Positions 1 to 10,835 of a stretch of DNA of 64,000 nucleotides are shown here, in pieces. The first letter of the stretch is position 1; each line of letters begins with the position of its first letter. A program made the position numbers and the translations under genes. This DNA is from Polytrichum commune (lineage: Eukaryota > Streptophyta > Polytrichopsida > Polytrichales > Polytrichaceae), in contig OX485805.1 of NCBI GenBank assembly GCA_950295325.1, positions 12,062,501 through 12,126,500 of the forward strand, read 5' to 3'. The notes beneath the pieces were generated by a model that saw only the letters and a list, made by a program, of their open reading frames with translations, searched no databases and had not been told where the DNA came from.

Positions 1-1
1 G

Positions 2-3000
2 GAGGTTTTTGACAATGACTCTGGAATCCTCTTGCACGCAATTGGTCAGTTGCATAGTACGAACGATGCCGGTATGTTTTGGTCGCTTAAACCCGGAAAG
101 TATCGAGCATACGGACTTCCTGATTCTGTTATGCCTGCTTCCACTAAAATACTCGCTCCTCGACAGTCGTCCACTGTTAGCATTGATCCCTTCGTTCCTA
201 TACAAGTCAAAGTAGAACCTGATCATCATACCATCCATAACCTCAGTGACGATTCTGATAGTGAGGACGTCCTTGTTTCAGACTCAAATTTGTTTGAGAC
301 AAGTACCCCTGTGCAGCCCTCCGCTTTAGCATTCATTCGTGCTGATGATCATCCTGTACCAGTCACTTTTCCAGTTGGTCTTGTTGGTTATGCCACCGTC
401 AGTGAGCGAAGTCTTGCTCTCCAATTTCTGTTCAAAAAGGAGTCTGTCCACATTGAGGAAGAAATTTTTGAATCCAAATCCCCTCAAGCTAGTCAAAGTA
501 TTGGACAACTCTCTTTCAGGAATGATGACGGGAAGGTTTGGTTCTTGAAGCCAGGAAAATTTCGGGCCTACGGAATCTCTATTTCTCTCATGGATGCATC
601 TACCGAGTTACTTACTTCCAGAGAGTCGTCCATGTCATCCGTTCAGACACCATCTCTTAGAAAAGTGAAGATTGAGCCTGGACTCCGTACTATCTATGAA
701 TTGAGAGACTCTTGCCCTCTTCCAAATGTCAATGTCAGCCACATGTTTGAGAAATATAGCACAAAATATCTACCCAAAGACCCCGATTCACAACCTATTG
801 GCAATTCTACTGGCAATTCTACTAGCAAGTCTACTAGTGTCATAGATTCACTGAAACAACTTGCATCCAGAAAAAGGTCAAAGAACGTTCTTTCCAAAAT
901 CGATTATGATACCATTACAATAGAGAGGGTTGAGTACCTCCCGCCTACATTTGACGGAGATATCATTTTTGAATTTCCGCCACTCGGCTGTCACGCTAGG
1001 CAGACTGTAGCGAAACAACTTCGTGGTATGGACAAACGTTTCGATGGCCACGCCTGGACCCGAACTATCACGTCCAACATCTCTAACGATTTTGGTCTCA
1101 CTTTTCGAACCTCTTCTTGTTTAGGTCATTTGCGGTGCGATAATGTTGACTGTGAGTTCCTTACTCGAGTACACCGCACCACACCTATTAATGAAACGGA
1201 GTGGGAGGGCAACTCATCTTTGCCCTTTGAGTGTGGTACCGTGCCTCCCAAGGATTCAACCATCGTCTGTTCCATTTGTAAGGTTTCGCCGAGTTGTGTT
1301 GCCTTGTGTCCGGCTAGGATTTATTATGTAGTTGGATCAGAATCTATGTCTCGGGCTTGTATTCACTTCGGAATCCATGCCCATCCGGTCAAAACTGGTG
1401 ATTATCGCGACTCCATTGAGCATACTACCAGCTTCCTGAGTGAACAAATTCAAAGCACTCCTACAGCTACCAACTCCGCTTTAGTTTTGGAAGCTAGCAA
1501 AGACTTAGTTGGAGACATGCTCCTAGCGCCTGAGGGTTCACAACCAAAATCCCTCTCTGTAGATGACCTCCTGCCTTTGTTTGATCGTTGTAAGCACCTT
1601 ACTTCGCCTAGCATCCGTAATACTGTATCGGGTTTCAAATACATCCGTAGATTTGGGGTTATGGATAGCATCACCAAATTTCGTGGGTCAAGCAACTGGC
1701 CTTATGTCCAAGAGAACAAGTTTCCAGGCCAAGGAGCGGAAACTGACAAGGTCTTTGTGTTCAAAATGTCTGAGGTAGGACCGGGTAGTGGAGTCGACCT
1801 CGTGAAACGGATGCAAGCCGGTGGAGACCTCGAAAACGCCTGGCTCATGTTTGACCATGTTAAGCGTGTGCAAAGTTGGACTACAATGGCGTGCCATGTT
1901 TATGATGTCATCTTTTGTCGAGTAATGACCATTGCCGTTTGCGACATGCAATCCGAGGACACCGCTGCTCAAATTGTGGTTTGGAAAAACCTCAACGCTG
2001 TTATGGCTCGCCACAACGTTTCTCAACCAAACTTCAAAGGGTTTATGGCAGATAGCGCTCAAGCCAATTGGAATGCTATCCGTATTGTCTACGGAAACGG
2101 AGATGCATCTATGCCCATGGAAAACAAGGAGAGAACGTGCCTCTTTCACTGGACTCAGTCCCTCGAGAAGCACACAAAGGCCTACATTGGACTCGACCTT
2201 CAAGATCAGCACCAATTGCTTTGCAAGCAATACAAGAACGCCAAGACCATTTCTGAAGCTGAAATGCGCTACCTTGCCATTTGCGCGTGGTGGCTTTCGT
2301 CCGGTGCCGCATTTGAGGATGCCATATCCCGACTCGACATCTGGCTTGCTTTTTGGCATTTCCGCTACCGCCAATGGGGTGGCTTCATGCAATTGGTAAG
2401 TTCTTCGCTCATTGAACGTGTACCCATCCATTGATAAAGCAATCGTCAATCGTCTCCTACATGTTTCCTAATCGATTCTTTCTAAACTCCTTCTCCATAG
2501 GACTTGAACGAAGTTGAGTTGGCTGAAATGCCTTCGTGCAATTTGGCCGAGACCGTGCACAATAAGTGGCTCCAACAATCCGGCCACCGTGGTAAGGATT
2601 TATACGTTGCAACAATTGATGACTACATGCGCGTATTTATGCAATGTGTCTCGTACTACCAGTACTTAAAAGGAGATCGTGTTGGTACTGGCCCGTCCAA
2701 GGAAGAGCTGAAGTTACGTGCCGCACAACGTTCTTCGGAGATTACCGGCAACACCAAGTCCCTTCACGAAGCAATGACTAGAATGCCCGGAGCGCAAGAG
2801 TTTTGCATCCGCACGCCACACTTAGAAGATGAAGAAGTCTTCCTATCCTTGAAACGGAAGGCTGACCTTCCTCCAGGTTCGGAACTTGACTCTCACCGAC
2901 CTGACAAGATCTCCATCTCTCGTCCCCGAGTGCAAACGCGGTCTTCCATCAAAAACTCTCAAACGGCCTCACCAACCGCTGATTCAGAATCTCCTGAAAC

Positions 3001-3970
3001 GTTTGCAACTCCAATTGCGCCGCAACAATCGAACGGCAATACTCGAGTAAGTGATGTCACCCCACTTTCTCCTTTGCAGCATGTTACAGCAGTTCAAGAA
3101 TCCGCTTGTGACGAAAGTAAGTGGCACATCGCACGTCTTCCTAAGACGTCTGCAAAGGCTTGCTTTGCTATACAAGCGATGACAAAGAAGAAGTGTGTGG
3201 CCCGTATTGTTCAAGACGGGAAGAGTACCGCTGCGCCAACGTACACCGGGATGATGACCAATTACCGAAAGAATAAGCAAGAACTCTTGCAATTCTTCTT
3301 TTGTAACGATGATATTGAAAGGTGTGTTAAAGGAACTCGCAGGAAGTGGGTTATATCAAGGCCTGAAGTCCCTGAGACTTGGCCTGTCAAGATGGGGACA
3401 AACCTTTCCCGCAAGGAGATCCTCCAATTGGAGACTATTGGATTTCGCCTTCCTCAACGACAAGAAATCTCTCCAAGACGATTGTTCCAAGACAACCTCT
3501 CCCACGTGGACTTGACATCGTATATTACTCCGGCATCTCCGGATGAGTTCCCCAAGCGCAGGTCCGGGAAGAATATCCGTCACATGAGTAAGGCCCCTTC
3601 CACACGTCACGCCAACAACTGCGCCTCTGCTCTCATGTTAAAAGCTTGCATTCGCAACATTAGCATGGTCCCTGCCCCAGCTCTTGGTTGTATTGTTACC
3701 TTGGATTCTGGTTCTCCTCCCAATATCCACCAGTACCACTTGACTATTTCTCAGCTTCCGGCGTGCACTTGTCACAATTTCAAGGAAATGGCAACCAAGG
3801 CACTTGGAAAGCGCGGTCAGTGGGCCAATTGTAAGCACCTATACTATGTGTTTACGATAATTTGTGGACTTGATCCTGATTCTGATACTTTTATTCATAC
3901 TGCTAGTTTTAGCTTTAATGAGGTCAAGCAAATCCTTCAGAGTGGATTGTTGACCCAGACAACCTCTTAG
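2..3970 (+). CDS. MULE-type DDE transposase with SWIM zinc finger, 5'-partial, two exons
   Basis: Exon 1 (2-2395, open to the window edge, so no start codon is chosen) and exon 2 (2501-3970, TAG stop) join in phase 0 to at least 1,287 residues. Seen in order: a duplicated N-terminal module (about 38-256 and 497-715) with an IGQL...LKPGK(Y/F)RAYG core; a Lys/Arg stretch; a Cys/His-rich region at about 1110-1390 (CxxxxC, CxxC and CIHFGIHAHPV) resembling WRKY/GCM1-type fingers of Mutator transposases; then MULE catalytic motifs: first Asp probably in FDHVKR or HVYD (about 1850-1910), second in MADSAQANW (about 2045), a CLFHW motif (about 2138), and a candidate catalytic Glu in NLAETVHNKW just after the intron. 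A CxC...CxH SWIM finger lies near 3764-3837. About 380 residues separate the candidate Glu from SWIM, longer than in most MULEs. It would cut and join Mutator-like DNA in the nucleus. No frameshift or internal stop is seen, so it may be active or domesticated. Its element ends are not visible. Confidence 0.85.
2396..2500 (+). other. Spliceosomal intron of the MULE transposase gene
   Basis: Exon 1 ends in Leu codon TTG followed by GTAAGT; the acceptor is TCTCCATAG before GAC-TTG-AAC. The 105-bp intron is T-rich with stops in the exon frame, and splicing joins the frame in phase 0. It falls between the second catalytic Asp region and the candidate catalytic Glu, so correct splicing would be needed for an active transposase. 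Confidence 0.85.
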
Positions 3971-4458
3971 GCTTTGGATGAAGTACTCTTGTAATTTCAT
4001 TTCAATCACATCAATGAAATTGAGGTAGTGAGACGGAAAGGGCCACTACCAAGTGCATTATTTTTATACCGTCACTCTTTAAAAGCGCTATAGTATTGAA
4101 TTTGAATGGTTTAGTTTTAATACTCATCAATTACTGTTTCCTTCATTACACAAAATCTTGTGTAAAGATGTTGAGTTCATTGTCTTCTCAGAGAAACGTA
4201 TGTATGCAACCTCTATTTTAATCATGAACTAGTGAGATTAAAAGGGCCACTTCGAGGTATTTGATGTATCAACGTTTTTGTTGACCTCGAAGCTTCATTT
4301 AATTTTCTTTTTGATAGTCTAGAAACCTTAGGTGTCTGATATCTCCACTTTTCTTGAATTCATCTTCAATCTCGCGGATCTCAAAAGATGCCAATGTAAT
4401 TTAATTTTGCTGCATATATAGAAATACTCCACAATGTTTGTCAATATTGATTTCGACT
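3971..4458. other. 3' flank of the MULE gene, no gene seen
   Basis: AT-rich sequence with no coding signal. Two related short segments sharing GTGAGA...AAAGGGCCAC occur near 4027 and 4232. A small stem-loop at about 4243-4290 pairs CTTCGAGGT with ACCTCGAAG. This may be the 3' UTR and terminal region of the element, but its left end is outside the window and no matching terminal repeat could be checked. Confidence 0.4.
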
Positions 4459-4473
4459 CCCTAAACCCTAAAA
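4459..4473 (-). repeat. Short interstitial telomere-like tract (CCCTAAA)2
   Basis: CCCTAAACCCTAAAA is two units of the plant telomere heptamer in C-strand orientation. A G-strand counterpart lies at 7288-7306. Telo-box sequences of this length also occur by chance and in plant promoters. Confidence 0.6.
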
Positions 4474-4633
4474 ACATCCCAAAAACAACTTTGCAACGAT
4501 CACTGTGGAGGAATTTTCCACGGGCATAGGTCCTAAAATTTACTATAATTGGAAATATATTTGCTAAACATTGATTTTTTTAATATACCCTGCACATTAA
4601 ACTATTATTTTAACTTAAAAAAGAAAAACTTAT

Positions 4634-4674
4634 CGCTCACCGCTCACCGCTCACTGCTCACTGCTCACTGCTCG
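4634..4674 (+). repeat. Heptamer tandem repeat GCTCAC(C/T), about six units
   Basis: Consecutive CGCTCAC, CGCTCAC, CGCTCAC, TGCTCAC, TGCTCAC, TGCTC units: a 7-bp minisatellite with a C-to-T variant in the later units. No function can be assigned. Confidence 0.8.
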
Positions 4675-4849
4675 CAAAATAGCGTAGCTCCAGTGTTTGC
4701 AATGGTATTACTTTGCTACGATCTCCTATGTGTTTTCTTCATAACACTGTTTACAATGGTATTACTGTTTGCACCTTTCTTTATTTCCATGCTTTCCCTC
4801 AACACTTGTCAATTACGTTAGGAAGTAGATTAGCTTTTATTACTTAAAA

Positions 4850-5000
4850 GGAATATAGAGTACAAAAAATTGCAGTGACTTGGATAATATAAGTAATGGA
4901 AGGGTGCAAACAAATGGGTCATTTTTGAAATTTAAGTAATTATAGGGATGCTTTAATTCAACCCTTGAAGGTAAATAGCCCCAAAACAAAAAACCCCCAG
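4850..5000. repeat. Dispersed repeat, inverted relative at 7045-7135
   Basis: Read on the minus strand, the segment contains GGGGCTATTTACCT, GGGATGCT or its relative, and TTGCACCCT in the same order as 7051-7130, inside the element that split the hAT pseudogene. It may be a degraded end of a second copy of that family lying in opposite orientation. Confidence 0.4.
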
Positions 5001-6828
5001 CCGCACGTGGTGCACAAAAATGCCTTAGAGTGATCTACCCGTGGGTGAAGTGTACAGTGTGCTCTACCATGGAGAAATCATATAGGTTGATGCAACGCAA
5101 GTGGGATACTTTGAAGAAACATGAGGGTAGGCTTAAGGCAACTAGAAACATGCCAGCCTATAATGTGAAAAAAAAAAGTGGTATATGGCTGCAAAGTCTA
5201 AGCACAAGAAGAATTTGGCTTTGTTCGATGCTAGGGCTCCTGACACTATGCTGCAATAGTTGAATCAGTCCAATAGGTTAGAGAGGGAGAAGAAAAAAGT
5301 CCAATTCCAAATTTTGGTTGATGATCGTCCTATGTTGGAGCAAGAGAGTAGGGCAACCTTGTATGAGTTTCCGAATGTGCCAAATTTCCCTAGGATGCAC
5401 TAGTCAAACAACTTTGGTTGGATTATGGTTGAGTTCATGTATTCTGAAGTGCGGACTGCCATTTCGAGAGTCCTTGTCGGTGCTAACTATGTGGCACTCA
5501 CATGTGACGAAGTTAGCACCATTGATAATGGGTCATGGATATCTATCCATGCCTATGTGGTCCAAAATTGGAGTCGTGTTCCTTTCTTTATCTCACTTGA
5601 GAAGGTTGTTGAAGGATCTCGCTCAGACAACCTAACCCAGGTGATCATAGATGCATTGACAGGTACTGCCAAAATGGAGAGGTTTGCCTTGGCCAAAACC
5701 TTGTTGTGCTTCGGGGCAAATCGTGTTAGCACTTTCCAGGGTCCAAAAACGGGAGTCACCCAACAATTTCAAAGTAAGTACGTTCCATTTGCACTCGGTG
5801 TGCATTGTATGGCCCATCGCTGCAACCTGGCCTTCAAAACCTTGTCCCAGCTTGATTTCATGAGCCGTATTGAGGGTTTGTTGAAGAGCTCTCATGCTTA
5901 CTTCAAGCATTCGCTAAAGACGCATCTTGAATTCGTTAAACTTGTTGAATTGATGGAAACAAAGGGGTTGAAACTCCTGAAAAATGTGAAGACTAGATGG
6001 GTCTCTTTAATTGAACTTTTGAGACGTATAATACAAGAATACATGGTTCTACTAGCAAAGATGAAGGTGGACAGCGGTTCGAAGGAGAAATATGCGCATG
6101 TAAAGTGCTTGCCCCGTTCTGTTTTTTTTTTTTTTGCAATTTGGTTCATGTCCGTTGGTTCAAAGTCTATGTCTAATGTGTGTTGGTTCATAGTTTATGT
6201 TTAATGTTTAGTGGTTCAAAGTTTATGTCTAATGTATGTTGGTTTTAGTCTGTTGGTCTGTGCATATCTGCATATCTCCATATCATGTCTGTTGATTCAT
6301 GTTTGTTGGTCTATGCTCTGTGCATATCTGGTTGTGGAATTTTGTTGTGCTCAGATGTTGTGTTGTATGCTAGTGTTGTGTAGGTTGTCATGGATTTGCT
6401 GTGTGATCCGACATGCCTCCTAGGGATGGCAACCTTGCTTCCACTCATTGAGTCCCTTGATTCCCTAATTACTTTCTCCCAGAAATGCAATGTATTCATC
6501 TACGACTTCATAGGTGTAGTGAAGGTGTGCGAGGGGCAACTGTATAGCATGTACAATTGCCACTCATGAGCTTTTACGACTGACGAATTCTTTGTTTTCA
6601 AGAGCATCGCCGAAGGCACCCACGACCACATTCACACCTATTGGGTGCAAAATGATCCCGAGAACCCAGCCATGTTTGATTTGAATTGTGATGCAGAGCA
6701 CCTCGCATTTGTTGTCAATGGCAACAATATGTATGCCAAACGTAGGAACGAGGAGACGGGCATATTGGAGCCCATCACACGTGAAGTATTTGCAACAATT
6801 GTGGAGGATGTGAAAACCCAATGCTTAG

Positions 6829-6953
6829 GTATCCTCACCCTACCCCGCTCAATCTTTTGGTAGTTTGCATGTACATGTTACTCCATACCTTTGTTGTTAT
6901 GTTTATGTTTGCATGTACATGTTACTAACTTTGTTGTTATGATTTTGTGGCAG
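6829..6953 (+). other. Intron of the hAT pseudogene with internal duplication
   Basis: It begins GTATCC after TTAG and ends TTTGTGGCAG; splicing keeps the frame (one base left from the upstream exon plus GG). Inside, a roughly 40-bp segment GCATGTACATGTTACT...TTGTTGTTATG occurs twice in tandem. Confidence 0.65.
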
Positions 6954-7287
6954 GGGTTGCCGTGCAGCTCATACAAGAGCTCCAACGCTCGGGGGGGGCA
7001 CTCCCTTGTATATTTTGCATACACCTGTGATAATGACCTATTAAATGGGGGCTATTTACCTATGAGAAAGGATTATAAGGGATGCTAATTTTTGAAATAA
7101 TGGTAAATTGTTGTGATTATTTGCACCCTATTGGTAATTATAAATTCTTGGATGGTTGATTTTATGGTACCCTATATGCTTATATGTATTTTTCCCCCTG
7201 ATTGCCCCCATTCCTTAAAGTGTATGATACAGTAGAATTCTCGTTAGAAGCACATGTACAGAGTCATGTTAAAAACAAACATTTACT

Positions 7288-7306
7288 AGGGTTTAGGGTT
7301 TAGGGT
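7288..7306 (+). repeat. Interstitial telomere-like tract (TTTAGGG)
   Basis: AGGGTTTAGGGTTTAGGGT is about two and a half G-strand telomere heptamers inside the inserted element. It is oriented opposite to the tract at 4459-4473. Confidence 0.7.
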
Positions 7307-7749
7307 CACAGTGAAGTCCGGGCAAAGAAAAACACTAAATAATAACAACAAAAGATTGCAATTATATGTCATTAAGCAACACGAGCCAACGAATAAAAGT
7401 TGTGTTGGATAACACAATTAGAAACCTTGAGGTCTTAGGGAACAGGCCAGCCACATGTGTCTCAAAGTCACATTTACAAGGTTTGCAGAATCCCTACAAT
7501 TGATGCCTTGATCTTCCAATCCTACACATTGGAGGAAAATTCCACGCCATGCAAGCAAAATCCACCTAAACTAGCTAGGCTACCATTTACACATGTGGGA
7601 GATATGAGGGTACTCGAACTGAAATGACTACTACAGATTTCAAGGTATACTAATGATCATTCAACCCTTTTTCCAAATTATATCTCCACATGTGTGAGAT
7701 AGTACAAATTTAGCATGTTTTATTTTTATTTGAAATGAACTCACTCAAT

Positions 7750-8075
7750 GAGTTTGCATCTACCTCATCTAAGGTGTAGATTTTGCTAGTTGATTCATAT
7801 AGTAGAGACACAGTTGAGATAATAGCATCCACATCAACCTACACACAGTCACTCTCAACATACTTATATTTGTTGAGACCCGGCTGTTTTTTGAACCAAT
7901 GGAGGTAAGCCATAGCAGTTGGGAAGAGCGTTTCTCTATTTCCGTTCTGGACTGCACATTTCATCAAGTCAATGGGTTGCCAACAATTGCCCCACTTAGT
8001 ACCAACCTTCACCTTTGTCTTTTGAACCCTTCCTATATAGAACATGCCATATTTTGGTGGCAAAGTATTTAATTT
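7750..8075 (-). pseudogene. Decayed coding fragment of unknown family inside the inserted element
   Basis: On the minus strand an open stretch reads PPKYGMFYIGRV...CWQPIDLMKCAVQNG...YLHWFKKQP and continues past a single TAG (complement of about 7837-7839) into VDVDAIISTVSLLYES and YTLDEVDANS. The composition is protein-like. I do not recognise the family; it could be a remnant of the element's own ORF or a captured gene piece. Confidence 0.45.
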
Positions 8076-8879
8076 TTGAAACTATCGTTTTTTCTCCATG
8101 CTATTTTATATGTACCACTTAGGTAATTTAATCATGTTTTGTCAAATGCTATATTACATATAATCATGTTTCACAATCCCAAAGCACCCTATACTACATC
8201 TAATAATTTACAAATTTTACGCCAAATTTTTATACAAGACCCTATATTTTATCGCACGTAGTTCCTACGTTTTTCGCCAGTGTCCCCCCGAGCTCCAACG
8301 CCGTTTCTCTGAACACGCAGTCTTGGATGCGCTTGGCATCATCTACCCACAATATTGGTTGCAACCAGATGCAGAAATCACATTTTCAAAGCACCTAGAC
8401 ACTATGAAAAATTGGTATTGCAATGCTAGAGTGATTGGAAGTGGGATTGATAAGGAGGTCATTCCTGGCATCCTTGATCGATGGTCGTTGGATTCTCAAC
8501 AAGGCTAATTCAAGATCGCGATGAAGAATAACGTCCCTGCTGCCATGGAACCTCCTTATGACAACAACCCTGTCACTTGAATACGGCGCACCATATCTAT
8601 TTCTAGGGTGCTTTCACATGAGTTCCCAGAGTATTTGAAGCTCGCAGAAGTAACGCTGGTCCACGTGATCGGAAGTGTGGAAAATGAGCGTGTATTCTCG
8701 TCCATGTCTTTCTTGAAGACCAAACTCTGCAACTCTCTTGACCCCCACCTTGGTGTAGTAGTTGGCATGTATAGCCAAAACATATATACCCTGCAAAATT
8801 TCCCTTATGATGCCGTCTTTGATAGTTGGACGAATGTTGCACCAGTCAATGGCCACTATGGCCTTATTGCGTAGAATGC

Positions 8880-9540
8880 TCAAAAGTGAGCACATCCTAC
8901 AAGCATAGCACCAATGGTTCACATTTCAAGTTTTGGGGCATCTCTATTAGCCCAATTGTCAGCCCTAAACCTCCGCCCTTATGCGTCGTAGTCCGGGTGA
9001 GAGCTTATGGCTCACATGGAATTGCTCACCTCCCTTAACCCTTAGGCTTGGTGTGAAATGCTCCAACAATGTACTTCTCAACACACACACACACACACTT
9101 TTATTTAAACACACGCGGTTACAAGTATTAAAAAATACTCTTTCCTTGTGTGGTCATTGTCACCCTGAACTCCTAATAGAATTCAACACCCACGCTAAAG
9201 CTCTACACTACGCCCAACTGCTCAATGCAATCCCTACCAATCATTATCTATAAAATCCTAACCTAACTGCCCCCCATTGTTCCACCCTTAATATCAGTTT
9301 TACTAAGTGATTATCTAGTAACTAATCCAACTCGTTAATTGAGCTCAACCGCTACAGCTAGGCCATTGCTGCCCACACTAACATTTTCGGTCTAACCCCA
9401 GCCCCAGTGAGAGGCTTCCCAATGCCGCACCTTGAGTGTTAAGGGTGAATTTGTTGCCGTTGCTTAAGTGCTAAGGCCTAACAGCTCAGCCCCCTGAAAG
9501 GCAGATTCGGGCTTCAAATGCTGCACATTTCAACCTCTTT
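8880..9540. other. Non-coding, possible decayed LTR-like sequence
   Basis: No protein is recognised. On the minus strand a TGTTGGAGC-type start (complement of about 9064-9072) lies near an AATAAA inside an AC/GT-rich tract, reminiscent of plant LTRs, but no second LTR copy was found here. The (AC)9 microsatellite is at 9081-9098. Confidence 0.25.
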
Positions 9541-10380
9541 TCCCACTCAATCTCTCCTCTGCTCCGAAAACTAGTGACCCCTGGAATTCTCCGGCGATGG
9601 CGACTTCTGAACACATTACCCTCGAGCTTTTCAAGCCCCCAGCAATCCCTGGTGGGTGCTGATCCTCCACACGCCTAGCTCATTCCCAGCTGCTCGTCCT
9701 GGTTGCAATGAGCTGGCAGGATCAAAACTGAGACAAAATTGTGTCAAGAATACAAAGTTCTTACCCTGCCATCTCACACAGCGGCGACAACTCTTTTGGC
9801 GGCGGCAGTGTGCTCGGAACTCTCAACCAACATCCTCAGGAGAGGCATTCTAGAGGTCAGATCTTTGGATGCCCTCATCAGTTCTTTTTCTTTTTTGTTT
9901 TATTTCTCTCCCTCCTGCATCCCATTGCACAATCCCGCCGCTCGAGGTTGGTTGCACATCATCCTGTAATGAGCCACTCTAATGACCCTGCTTCCAAAAC
10001 ATTTACAGGTCTCAAGCCGAAGTCGCCAAAGTGCCATCCTCTCCCTTCCACATCAGAGCTGATGATTCCAGGGTTGTTGAACCGAGAGTAATGTGACACC
10101 ATGCTAGAATTTCCCGGCAAACCAGCCTTGAGGCATCGTCAGCTGCAATCTCCCGCTTCCCAAACCAGCAGGGCTTCACCCTTCCTCGGACGGCCTCCTT
10201 AGTTGCTAGTAGTGAGAGAGAATATTGAGCCCGAGAGGCTCTCCTCTTCCCGGACCCCTGCTGGATCCACTGGAAATCCAGCTGCCTCATCTCTTCCCGA
10301 AGGTGAGCCCCCTTCCTTAAATCAACCAAGCTCAAGCCTAAAATGAACAAAACTTCAAGCCTAACTACCATACCCCAAGC
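9540..10380. other. More GC-rich stretch with unrecognised open frames
   Basis: The stretch is visibly richer in G/C than its surroundings. A plus-strand frame at 9741-10091 (116 codons) and a minus-strand frame at 10012-10371 (119 codons) overlap, so at most one is real. Neither shows a domain that I recognise. It could be a gene fragment carried by a transposon, LTR sequence, or a decayed host exon. Confidence 0.25.
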
Positions 10381-10835
10381 CTAAAAGGTTGCTTGAACTC
10401 AAGCATAACCTCTAACTTAATTGAACTAATTACATGCTTTTAGTCTTTTTCACTTTTAATAATGCGAGTCCCACAATTAACTCGACCAAATCCCTTTGAA
10501 CATAAAACAACTAAACTTAACTAAATCCAAACTCTTGTCACTTTAAGCTATTCACACAACACAATAACTAGATTCTAACAATTTTAGAGGTTAAGAAGAT
10601 ATGTGGGCACGAATTCGGGCTCATACCAATTTGTTTCCATCAATTTGGCAACTATTATGAACTCAGCAGTTAATTAATCCACATATTCTGAAGTTTGAAC
10701 TTCTATACTCTTGCAAAACGTGCACTTATTTTTTGCATTGCAGCCCTTGTTTGGTGTTTGATGTGTAGGTTGTGTTGCAGATGGCAACATGAAGAGCTCC
10801 ATGGTCATTAGTTTTAAGGTTTCATTATCTTTGTT

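Larger units (their letters stand above)
6989..8289. mobile_element. 1,301-bp DNA element inserted into the hAT pseudogene, 12-bp TSD
   Basis: GAGCTCCAACGC occurs immediately before (6977-6988) and after (8290-8301) the insert. Removing the insert and one copy restores the hAT reading frame (ELQR then RFSEH). Ends are short imperfect inverted repeats, GGGGGGGGCACT at the left and AGTGTCCCCCC at the right. The superfamily is uncertain: the long TSD is closest to MULE-type insertions (8-11 bp) but slightly longer. It carries a decayed minus-strand coding fragment (7750-8075) and a telomere-like tract, and no transposase motif that I recognise. Confidence 0.8.
5030..8860 (+). pseudogene. hAT-superfamily transposase pseudogene, multi-exon, split by an insertion
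   Basis: Read in pieces, this is a hAT transposase of the large plant family with the motifs TCDEVSTIDN, EGSRSDNLT, GVHCMAHRCNLAF, NVKTRW and, near the C-terminus, the dimerisation signature GSVENERVFSS (about 8672). A Cys-containing N-terminal finger remnant (KCTVC, from about 5048) precedes it. Defects: a frame change in a ten-A run (5168-5177), TAG at 5257 and 5401, TGA at 6567, TAA at 8506, TGA at 8578. Exon joins: one intron begins near 6100 with an acceptor near 6423; a second, 6829-6953 (GT...CAG), restores the frame exactly. The last exon is cut at 6988 and resumes in the same frame at 8302 after a 1.3-kb insertion. Most stops are single-base changes, which suggests moderate age. Non-functional. 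Confidence 0.85.

Noticed and set aside
1688-2449. 253-codon minus-strand open frame
   Set aside because: It lies antisense to the conserved DDE region of the MULE gene and carries no motif; an open antisense shadow of a coding exon.
6989-8289. Helitron insertion (5' TC start)
   Set aside because: The insert begins with TC, but a perfect 12-bp target duplication is present, which Helitrons do not make.
9081-9098. CRISPR or satellite array
   Set aside because: Only a simple AC microsatellite; no spaced repeat array exists in the window.
10012-10371. 119-codon minus-strand frame as a gene
   Set aside because: Overlaps an equally open plus-strand frame, has no recognised domain and lies in a GC-richer block where stops are rarer.
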